Assembly: GCA_014843695.1 (NCBI GenBank)
Contig: CM026401.1
Span: 51,701,450-51,765,449 of the forward strand
Direction: 5' to 3'
Length of the DNA stretch: 64,000 bases
From: Archivesica marissinica
Taxonomy: Eukaryota; Mollusca; Bivalvia; Venerida; Vesicomyidae
Position 1 is the stretch's first letter. Every line of letters starts with the position of its first letter. Positions 22,473 through 34,800 of this stretch are shown in pieces. The translations under genes were made by a program, and so were the position numbers. The notes below the pieces were generated by a model. The model searched no databases and was not told the origin of the DNA. It saw only the letters and a program-made list of their open reading frames with translations.

Positions 22473-22654
22473 TACAGTCAAACCTGTCCTAAGCAGCCAG
22501 CCAAGGGAGTCAGAGAAAGTGGCTGCTTAGCACAGGTGGCTGCTTAATAGAGGTCAAATATATAATAAAACAACCAATTTGGAATCTGGAAACTGGCTGC
22601 TTAATACAGGTTGGCTGCTTAATTGAGGTGACCACTAACACAGGTTTGACTGTA
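22473..22654. mobile_element. TA-flanked MITE, copy 2, just before a coding exon
   Basis: Termini cagtcaaacctgtc (from 22475) and acaggtttgactg (to 22652) are inverted repeats with TA on both sides. The interior repeats ggctgctta and is longer than copy 1 at 4825-4953, with an extra segment aattgaggtgaccactaac. The right end is 44 bp from the 3' splice site of the first visible sacsin-like exon. Confidence 0.82.
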
Positions 22655-22698
22655 TAGACAAAACAGACTAAATTTAATCTGAACATTGATTTCTGTAG

Positions 22699-22814
22699 GA
22701 GATTCGGACTCGGATTCCGAGGTGGAGGAGAGACTTGGCATCATACAACCTACGGTGCTGCAGCAGATCAGGAAGATCCTGGAAGAGTACAGAAATGATG
22801 TGCAGATCATAAAG
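22699..22814 (+). CDS. Sacsin-like, first visible exon
   Basis: The acceptor is tttctgtag and the donor AAG|GTTAGT. The exon begins with two bases of a split codon (phase 1), so at least one coding exon lies upstream. It encodes an acidic DSDSDSEVEERLG segment, then QPTVLQQIRKILEEY and QIIK. This is the lead-in helix that precedes ELIQNADDA in sacsin proteins, and it joins the next exon in phase 0. Confidence 0.8.
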
Positions 22815-25800
22815 GTTAGTAATAACATTTAACATCATGGTTTCTATGGTCAATACTTCATGTACAAATGATAACGATTGGTATGTCACGCCCTTTCATG
22901 TAACATAGCCATGACTATAATGTCACGACAAATGATAAAGATTGGTATGTCACGCCCTTTCATGTAACATAGCCATGACTATAATGTCACGACACATGAT
23001 AAAGATTGGTATGTCACGACCTTTCATGTAACATAGCCATGACTATAATGTCACGACAAATGATAAAGATTGGTATGTCACGCCCTTTCATGTAACATAG
23101 CCATGACTATAATGTCACGACAAATGATAAAGATTGGTATGTCACGCCCTTTCATGTAACATAGCCATGACTATAATGTCACGACAAATGATAAAGATTG
23201 GTATGTCACGCCCTTTCATGTAACATAGCCATGACTATAATGTCACGACAAATGATGAAGATTGGTATGTCACGCTATTTCATGTAACATAGCCATGACT
23301 ATAATGTCACGACAAATGATAAAGATTGGTATGTCACGCCCTTTCATGTAACATAGCCATGATTATAATGTTACGACACAATTTTAATGATAAAGATTGG
23401 TATGTCACGCCCTTTCATGTAACATAGCCATGACTATAATGTCACGACAAATGATAAAGATTGGTATGTCACGCTATTTTATGTAACATAGCCATGACTA
23501 TAATGTCACGACAAATGATAAAGATTGGTATGTCACGCTATTTCATGTAACATAGCCATGACTATAATGTCACGACAAATGATAAAGATTGGTATGTCAC
23601 GCCCTTTCATGTAACATAGCCATGACTATAATGTCACGACAAATGATAAAGATTGGTATGTCACGCCCTTTCATGTAACATAGCCATGACTATAATGTCA
23701 CGACAAATGATAAAGATTGGTATGTCACGCCCTTTCATGTAACATAGCCATGACTATAATGTCACGACAAATGATAAAGATTGGTAAGTCACGCCCTTTC
23801 ATGTAACATAGCCATGACTATAATGTCACGACAAATGATGAAGATTGGTATGTCACGCTATTTCATGTAACATAGCCATGACTATAATGTCACGACAAAT
23901 GATAAAGATTGGTATGTCACGCCCTTTCATGTAACATAGCCATGACTATAATGTTACGACACAATTTTAATGATAAAGATTGGTATGTCACGCCCTTTCA
24001 TGTAATATAGCCATGACTATAATGTCACGACAAATGATAAAGATTGGTATGTCACGCTATTTCATGTAACATAGCCATGACTATAATGTCACGACAAATG
24101 ATAAAGATTGGTATGTCACGCTATTTCATGTAACATAGCCATGACTATAATGTCACGACAAATGATAAAGATTGGTATGTCACGCCATTTCATGTAACAT
24201 AGCCATGACTATAATGTCACGACAAATGATAAAGATTGGTATGTCACGCCCTTTCATGTAACATAGCCATGACTATAATGTCACGACAAATGATAAAGAT
24301 TGGTATGTCACGCCATTTCATGTAACATAGCCATGACTATAATGTTACGACACCATTTTAATGATAAAGATTGGTATGTCACGCCCTTTCATGTAACATA
24401 GCCATGACTATAATGTCACGACAAATGATAAAGATTGGTATGTCACGCTATTTCATGTAACATAGCCATGACTATAATGTCACGACAAATGATAAAGATT
24501 GGTATGTCACGCTATTTCATGTAACATAGCCATGACTATGATGTCACGACAAATGATAAAGATTGGTATGTCACGCCATTTCATGTAACATAGCCATGAC
24601 TATAATGTCACGACAAATGATAAAGATTGGTATGTCACGCTATTTCATGTAACATAGCCATGACTATAATGTCACGACAAATGATAAAGATTGGTATGTC
24701 ACGCCATTTCATGTAACATAGCCATGACTATAATGTCACGACAAATGATAAAGATTGGTATGTCACGCCCTTTCATGTAACATAGCCATGACTATAATGT
24801 CACGACAAATGATAAAGATTGGTATGTCACGCCATTTCATGTAACATAGCCATGACTATAATGTTACGACACAATTTTAATGATAACGATTGGTATGTCA
24901 CGCCCTTTCATGTAACATAGCCATGACTATAATGTCACGATATGCTTTGACAAATGCTGAAACAATGCACAGATTATAATGGGTTGTATAACAATGAGTG
25001 ACATTGTTGGTTTTTCTAAAGTCCGATTTATCCCGAAATGTATATTTGTAAATTTAATTGAACTCTTTTGTTTTTCAGATGGTTTGGTATGATACATGCA
25101 TGTGATTTTAACAACATTATGTTAATTTATTGATAACATTGTTTTACAATAAACTATCCATTGTATATGCTGTAGAAAATATATCCAGACTATCCTAAGA
25201 TGAAAAACGGATGAAATGTTAGCATGTTGTGCAAAGAAAACCACGTGGAAGTCGTGATAGCGCAGTGGTAGCGCGTTCGCTTCAGGTGCGAAAGGTCCGG
25301 AGTTCGAGCCCCGCTGGAGCCGTTACGATTGTGTCCTTAGGCAAGGCATTTAAATTCCACGTTGCCTCTTCTCTCCCTCGTGGCGATGGATTCCATCAGG
25401 AATGAGGTCTCGAGAGCGATTTATATAAGTTGAAAGAACTTGTTTCGCAATCGAGCTAAAATAAATGTGTATAAACTAAAGAAAACCACGATGAAAACAG
25501 AGTAATACAATTAAAAAGACCTATTCTCATGTGATGAGGCAGTCACTGTCATTATCGAACATAACAATTTAAACGTTAGGAGCCATTTCTATCGTAAGAT
25601 CGCAATTTGGCTGTTGCGGTGAACGCCAGTGTGTCCTCTGTTACAACAAAATAAGTATGTACACAGTAAATACAAGTTGATTGAATTGAAAACTACAGCT
25701 TATTGGAAACCCCTCCCCTCCACTGCATATAATACTAACAATCGGTGCATGGTATGGCGATATTTACGTATAGGCCTACACAAGACGATAGATAAATGCA

Positions 25801-28800
25801 TCGGTGAGTAACTGGTGCATATTATATTTTCAGAATATACAAGCTATTTGCAGTATGCACAAGCTATTTGCAGAATACACACGCTATTTGCAGAATACAC
25901 TCGCTATTTTCAGAATACACACGCTATTTGCAGAATACACACGCTATTTGCAGAATACACACGCTATTTGCAGAATACATACGCTATTTGCAGAATACAC
26001 TCGCTATTTGCAGAATACACACGCTATTTGCAGAATACTCACGCTATTTACAGAATACACACGCTATTTGCACAATACACTCGCTATTTGCAGAATACAC
26101 ACGCTATTTGCAGAATACATACGCTATTTGCAGAATACACACGCTATTTGCACAATACACTCGCTATTTGCAGAATACATACGCTATTTGCACAATACAC
26201 ACGCTATTTGCAGAATACACACGCTATTTGCACAATACACACGCTATTTGCACAATACACACGCTATTTGCACAATACACTCGCTATTTGCAGAATACAC
26301 ACGCTATTTGCAAGACTACACTCGCTATTTGCAGAATACACACGCTATTTGCAGAATACACACGGTTATTGCACAATACACACGCTATTTGCACAATACA
26401 CACGCTATTTGCAGACTACACACGGTTATTGCACAATACACTCGCTATTTGCAGACTACACACGGTTATTGCACAATACACACGCTATTTGCAGACTACA
26501 CTCGCTATTTGCAGACTACACACGCTATTTGCACAATACACACGCTATTTGCAGACTACACACGGTTATTGCACAATACACTCGCTATTTGCAGACTACA
26601 CACGGTTATTGCACAATACACACGCTATTTGCAGACTACACTCGCTATTTGCAGACTACACACGCTATTTGCACAATACACACGCTATTTGCAGACTACA
26701 CACGGTTATTGCACAATACACTCGCTATTTGCAGACTACACACGGTTATTGCACAATACACACGCTATTTGCAGACTACACTCGCTATTTGCAGACTACA
26801 CACGCTATTTGCACAATACACACGCTATTTGCAGACTACACACGGTTATTGCACAATACACTCGCTATTTGCAGACTACACACGGTTATTGCACAATACA
26901 CACGCTATTTGCAGACTACACTCGCTATTTGCAGACTACACTCGCTATTTGCAGGAGCTAATTCAAAATGCAGATGACGCTGAAGCAGCAGAGATGAAAA
27001 TACTTTACCAGGGTCGACGCATAAACGCAGAAACACAAGGAGAAAAGAAAACAAGAAAACACTTAAGGGTAATATGTTAAATTTCAATTTCCCAAGTCCC
27101 GTACACATTACTCCGGTATCACCAGACGGCAACAAATGCCAACTATTGCTCCCGTACCAGTCCATGTGTGATCACCAGACGGCAACACATGCCACATATT
27201 GCTTCCGTCCAGTCCATGATCACCAGAAGGCAACGTATGGCATGTGTATATTACTACCCTATCAATCCATTTGAGTTCACCAGAAGGCAACGAATGAGAG
27301 ATATTTCTTAGGTACAAGTCCATTTAAGATCATTAGAAATCGACGCATGACACATATTTCTTGCGTACCAATCCATTTAAGATCATTAGAAATCGACGCA
27401 TGACACATATTTCTTGCGTACCAATCCATTTAAGATCATTAGAAATCGACGCATGACATATATTTCTTGCGTACCAATCCATTTAAGATCATTAGAAATC
27501 GACGCATGACACATATTTATTGCGTACCAATCCATTTAAGATCATTAGAAAGCGACGCATGGCACATATTTCTTGCGTACCAATCCATTTAAGATCATTA
27601 GAAAGCGACGCATGAAAAATATTATGTCCGTACCAAACCATTTCAGATCATTAAAAATCGACACATATTTCTTGAAAGCGACGCATGGAAAATATTATGT
27701 CCGTACCAATCCATTTAAGATCATTAGAAATCGACGCATGACACATAATCTGTCCGTACCAATCTATTTAAGATCATTAGAAAGCGACGCATGACACATA
27801 TTTCTTGCGTACCGATCAATTTGAGATCATTAGAAAGCGACGCATGACACACATTTCTTGCGTACCGATCCACGATAAGAAAATAATTCATATTCTACTT
27901 CTATCTATAGGTATCTAGTCCGTCAGAATAATTATATAATTGCACACTCTTTTGTTATTTGTAAAATATGTGTTTATTAGTTGAAGAAATCATAATGATA
28001 TTAGTTATTGGGTTTTCTACTAACCATCCAGGAGTTATGTGGGGCCAGTAAAAGCTACGGGGGGTAGGTGTTAGCCTAATGGTACAATAGTTACGGCTAT
28101 AGTTGGGCGAGAACACTCTGGACATCCGTGGAAGTCTTGATAGCGCAGTGGTAGCGCGTTCGTTTTACGTGCCAACGACACGGCAGCTGTTTTCCGTTAC
28201 GATTGTACCCTAAGGCGAGGCACTTAAATTCCGCATTATCTCTTCTCTCTCCAAACGAAATTCAAAATCATCAACTTCTGAAACTGGTTAAATACTACAT
28301 TTACAGGCACCAGCTTTAGTCTTCTACAATAATGCCATATTTACGGACAAGGACTGGGTCGGCATCAGGTCCATATATATCACAGAAAAATACACCGACC
28401 CTCTTAAAATTGGAAGGTTCGGACTTGGCTTTAAATCCATCTTCCACATGACAGGTATATGTTTATTAGTAGTATTGTTCCAAAGGTAATGATCGATACT
28501 TTTATCTGTTAAAATGATGGCATGATAGTGACGTTGTGTCATTTTAAAATTTGTTTGGAATGGGCCTAAACGTGTATGTATAGTGTCCTAGCCTATGGTG
28601 TATTATACTATTCTTAAAACAAATATATTTTGTTTGTGGTCTTGAACCCGACACCATTTATCCAAGCGTCTGCTGTCTAAACGGTGTAAATCACTGGAAA
28701 CATCGAATGAACAACGGTCACATAGTCGACCTGGTGTTGTTAAATACCCTTTCTCCAAAATAACGGTGCGGTAACCCAAATAAACCATATTTGCGATCAA

Positions 28801-31800
28801 AGTTAATTTGTTTAAATCACCTACCCAGTTGCGGTGAATGCATTCTTGATAATAGTTCGCATCTCGGTAAATGTATACGACCTGAAGCAAGTGAAGATAT
28901 ATAAAGAATTGATAATTGACATTGATAAACTGATTAAAAGTCCATATTTAACTTATATTTAACTGTTCGCATTGGAAAAAAATCAAACCAATCTGTAATA
29001 CGACAAAACAAATATATCTAGTCAAATTATTTAAATAAAGTGTAAACAATAGATGGTTACGTTTTACGAAACATATTCTGTTGCTCACTGTACATTAGAT
29101 TTGCTATGTACCGCTGTTTAAAGCCGTATTACTATATACATGTACACTTACAGCCACTTGTAACCCGACACTTATATAAATCAGTATATTTGGATTATTT
29201 GTAAACGGATTTCATTAAAATTTGGACTAAGAATAATTCAACACAGTATACGTTCTTCCTTTAAATTTCTTTTCAATTGATCAACAAAAAGATATAAAAC
29301 TTAACAAATAAAAAACATCACTGTAAAATCCGAATTCACAAAATGATACAACGCAAAATCCGAACAATGTGAAAAGTCACTGAATCACAATAAAATCCGT
29401 ATGTCCAAGTAACTAATACCGCGTGTGTCCTCCCATGGCTCTTACGACGTGCACACACCGTTGTCTCATCGACATCACGTAGTTTCGGATGAAACCTTGG
29501 GGAATATTCCTCCATTCCTTCACAAGGGCCTGTTCCAGTTCACGTAGGTTGCAAGCAGCTGTTGGTCGCATCCGTATTCGCCTGTTCAGCTCGTCCCACA
29601 GATGCTCGATAACATTAAGATCCGGTGACTTTGAAGGCCAAGGCAGCTGCCGGACGTTCTGTTGCTGAAGTAATGTCTGTGTCGTACGCGCTGTGTGGGC
29701 TGATGCCCCGCCCTGCATAAATACCATGCCACGTCCACCGGCTCGCAGGTGCGGAATTACAACTGGGATCAAAATCTCCTGCTGATACCTAGCAGCGTTA
29801 AGGTTCCCTTGAACAATTACCAATCGGTCTTGGTGTGTAGCGACACTCCGGCCCACACCATCACGGAGCCGCCGCCATACTGGTCTCGCTGAAACACACA
29901 CTCGTCGTTCAATCTTTCACCTCGACGCCTGTACACGCGCATCCTTCCATCGTTGTGGTACAAGTTAAACCGGCTCTCGTCCGTGAACAGGACGTTTTCC
30001 CACTCCGCCCGAGTCATACGCTGGTGCCGACGGGCCCATCGCTCCCGCTGCAGCCGGTGGCGTGGTGTCAGAATAAGGCCTCGGAATGGCCGCCTAGCTC
30101 TTATTCCCTGATCGTGGAGCCGCCTGAGGACTGTTTGTCTATTAACTGTCCTACCGTGCGTTCCATTGGTCGTCCTAGCAGTACATGTTGCGGTCTTGAA
30201 ACGATTCTGAAGATGATCCGCAACAATCTGCGCATCCTATACCGGCGTAGTCACCCTTCCGCGAGGCTGCCTGGGTTCGTCATCAACTCGGCCAGTGCGT
30301 TGGAACTTCTGCAGTAGGCTGACTATGGTGGACACATGCCTGCCAAAGACTCGAGCTACCTGTAAAGAAACAAAATACAATATAAACTAGTTTTCAGAGA
30401 TAAAATTTCACTTTTTGTTATGATTTATACTGAATAAGTTCATATTGCATATTTTTGCAATTAAAATTATTGTTATATAAATAAAATACATTTACATACG
30501 TGTCTGAGTGAAAGGCCTGCGTGCAACATGCCAATAGCGCGACCGCGCTCTTGGTTATTCATTCGAACCATAACAATTTTAAACTCAAAGTTTTGTTTTT
30601 CCTTGTGAATTCCCTTCTAGAATCGTAAAATGTAAAAATCGATATATTCTCTCAGCTAAATTTCCTCGTGCAAAATTGTAAAATCGTGCCTGTCCCACGT
30701 GCAAACGTGACCGTCGGGTTTTGAGTTGTGTCATTTTGTGAATTCGGATTTTACAGTGATGTTTTTTATTTGTTAAGTTTTATATCTTTTTGTTGATCAA
30801 TTGAAAAGAAATTTCTAGGAAGAACGTATACCGTGTTGAATTATTCCTAGTCCAAATTTTAATGAAATCCGTTTACAAATAATCCAAATATACCGAATTA
30901 TATAAGTGTCGGGTTACAAGTGGCTGTAAGTGTATATACATCATGTTTGTATCACGCATGATGCACTGAGTGAATAAATTTGATTTGATTTGATTTGAAC
31001 TTCGTGTTTGTTTGTTTTGGGGATTTAAAGTCGCACTAGCAGCTTAGGTAATATGGCAACTATCCAGCTATAATTGATAGGGGAAGACCCCGGGTGCCCC
31101 TCCGGGCACTCTTCCTGTCACGGACGAGCACTCGGTTAGAACCACTGGCATTCTGCAGGACAGCTTGACTTGGTGTATGTTCGAAGAGCTTAATGTGTTT
31201 GTATGTATGTATGTTCCATTAATGTCAAAGATGATAGTACAGTGGTACAGACTCCCAGTCCATGGGGCTTCACTTGTTCATGTACAACTTGGCTGGATAG
31301 CTGAGCACCCCAATGTCAGTTGCATTATATAATCACATACCAGCAAATACATGACATATTAATCCTATTGGTGTTTGGTTTAAGGTTATGTATGTATGTT
31401 CCATTAATGTCAAACCCCTTGCGGGGACCTATACATGTTTTCCTGGGCAGGCGTAGCCGACCTAAGTGGTTAACTAGTACTAAACAATGTGTGTGAGGTG
31501 CCTTGCTCACTGACACTACATACGTGGCCTGACCGAGTATCAAACCCGGGACCGCTCGATTCCAAATCCGACGCTCTACCACTGGACCACGGACGCCACA
31601 TGTGGATGTGTATTATTTTGTGCAATGAATCTTCTATTTATTTCGCGCTACATTAATGACACCCACACACTTGTGCATGTTTCACTATTCTATCACTATA
31701 AGTATGTACAATGGTGTCGTTTTCTTGCTTTCTAGATTATCCATGCATTCTGAGTGGAGACAAGTTGATGTTCATCGATCCCCTTGAGCGTAAACAGGAC

Positions 31801-34800
31801 GACGTTTGTACATTAGTAAAGGTCAAAAACCTGAGACGATGGCAAGGTCTTGATATATCCGATTTAGAAAATGCATTCAAAGACACCTTTGGATTTTGCG
31901 CAGACATTTTGAAATCTGGCTCCTACCCTGGGACAATATTCTGGTTTCCACTACGACAGAAAAAGTCACCAGTGTCTGACATCGTTTACTCTGAATCTGA
32001 AGTGAGCATATTGCTGGAGTCGTTTATTACAGAAGCTGATCGAAGTGTTCTCTTCGCTAAGACAATAAGCAAGATAGAGGTATATGTTGATACTCCTACG
32101 TCAACAGTAGTTGAACATGGACCCAGGGAAACAGCCTGCAAACGAGACGAAGCTATTGGAAAACTAAACCAAAATAGTTTTGGAAAGGACATTGCTACGT
32201 ATAGCGTCGAAATTGACAACATAGCTGATACAATAGTGAAGAATCGAACAGACCTAAACGAACTCCTTGCTGCCCTTGGAAGAAATGTTCCTAATACATC
32301 ACAACACTGGACAGATGATGCATACATCACAAGCGAAAGAAAGATAAAATATGGAGATGTACAGAAATCAAGGTCGAGATGGCTGATTGTGAATTACCTG
32401 AAAGGCGGCCAGTTGTCTAAAAGAATTCGAGAACTTCTGAAGGATGATGACTTATGCTACCACCATATTGTTGGACTTGCAGCACGAGTTGAAGAGAACG
32501 AAGATGTAAACACCGAGAGAGAAAACGGTCACGTGTTTTGCAACCAGCCTCTTCCACGAGAAAATCGAAATCGGACAGGACTACCGGTACACGTGAACGC
32601 ATTCTTTGCGCTGGGAAACAATAGAAGGGAGGTCAAATGGGAAGATAGAGAATCATCTGTAAAGCAAACAGACAAGGCTATAGAATGGAATCACGCGTTA
32701 GTCTACGAAATTTTGCCGGATGGTTATTACGCACTTCTACAAGAATTGGTCCGTCTTAGTGGAAAACGATGCAATCCGAACTATTTGGTCCAATCTGTTT
32801 ATAACGCTATACCAGATCTGGATGCAGTTGATCTGAGATGGAAAACTATGGCAGAAATATTCATGGACAAAGCAGCGAAAGAGGGTCAAATACTTTTCAG
32901 CAATATTAGCGATGGGCAATGGATAGGTATGGACAAGGCTGTGATGTGGTCGCAAAATATGATTCCCACTTTAAGCGATTCTTGCAGGAATACCGTACGT
33001 ATGCTGCTTTCCAAAGCTGAAATAGATCTAGTCACACTACCAGAACATGTGGTGGCCTCATTGAAAAAGGTGTCAGATGTAATACACACGTTTACACCCG
33101 ACTACCTGAGCAATCACATGCAAAGTGACCAAAGCTATAGAAACGTTTCCCTTCAGCAAAAAGAGGACCTAATGCAGTTTCTCGCAGCTGATCGGTCGTT
33201 CAGAAGATTAAATAACCTGGAACTTCTGCCTCTGGCTGATCGTTCATTCACATGTTTTAACGGCAATTCAAAGATTTTCATGGAACCTGAAGAAATTGTC
33301 AACCTTTTCCCAGGAATGGGATCGGCGTTTGTGTCGATCGAATTGCAGACCATGTCAGCAGATCTCATACAACATGCTATAGGCAAAGGTGAACTATTTA
33401 ATTTAATTATAGGCACACGTACACGGTGTATTTATTTGTACATTGAAAAACGTTGCAATGTTTCGGGAGTGGGGGTGAAGTCCGGGTGATCTTCCGAGTA
33501 CTATATTAGGCACGAACGGGCATCAGGTTAGAACCACCGACCTTCTGTATTACGCGGATAGAGTCGTCACCTGACAGAACCCCATATCCTCACACTTTAT
33601 TTTACTATTATTCCGTATAACTTGGTTCGGTCACATACACCAAAACAGCTCTCATGCTGTAAGTTTTCAGAAGTTAATTTGTACTCATAGCGAATGTATG
33701 AAAGTGAAACTTTGATGAGGGATGGGGATGAGTAGATATAGGGATTTTTGTGTATATATGTGTAAGATAAGAATGTATCTATATGATATAACTATCTATT
33801 GAAATATTTGGGTAACATGTACACTTACAAGATAACAAACTGTTGACAAATAGCGAGTTGTTTTGAACATGACTATGACGTTAAAGACATTTGACCGACC
33901 TAGATTACGGACAAGTCTAGTAGGTGAACTTCCAGCAATGTATGGGTTTTATTGTTGCATTACCTGTCAATACTAGTAACAAACTTAAGCACATACAGAG
34001 TTATCGATAATCAATTAATTGTTAAGATCAATATTAAACTGACAATAACATGAGCAAGCGGGATTTAGAATGTCAAACATATATTGATTCATTGAAGAAC
34101 ACAACTCAAACAGCTTGATGTTGTGCTATAGATCTACCTGGTAAAGTATTTAAAACAATTATATACTGTAGTTGCAGCCCGTGACCGAGATTATTTTTTC
34201 TTAAACTATGACATTACATTCTTTATATATTTGCGTGATCGTTCCCATTTATTTTAGATTGATAATTATGTCATTTCATTTTAAGTAGTATGGAATTATT
34301 GATATGTTCATATAATGTTAGAGGTCTTGGGAATACTAAAAAACGATTGGAAGTATTTAACTGGGTAAAGAGTAAAAAACTATCAATTTGTTTTCTCCAG
34401 GAAACACATTCTTCAGAAAAAACTAAAAGTAGATGGACTTCTGAATGGGGTAATAAAGCCTATTATAGTGGTATAAAAAGTAACAGCGAAGGTGTCGCTA
34501 TATTATTGAACATAGCGGGTCCTCATACTATTAAGAATTTCGTAGAAATAATTAAGGGTAGGCTAATTGCTCTGGAAATAGCAATAAATAATCACGAGTT
34601 TACATTAATTAATGCATATGGACCTAACGATGATGACGTCACATTCTTTAATGAACTGGACAATTACTTAAATGAAAATAACGATAAGAATTTCATCACT
34701 GGAGGAGATTTCAATACAGTATTAGATATAAATGTAGATAAGAGAAATGGTAGAATAGATACCCACTCTAAATGTAGACTAAAATTAAAGGAAATAATAA

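Noticed and set aside
22850..24945. CRISPR array
   Set aside because: The repeats are contiguous 64-bp units with no unique spacers, inside a eukaryotic intron.
31711..31735. Met at 31711 as the true start of a separate gene
   Set aside because: The acceptor ttgctttctag at 31735 restores the sacsin HxTD motif with the previous exon in the right phase, so sequence before 31736 is intron.
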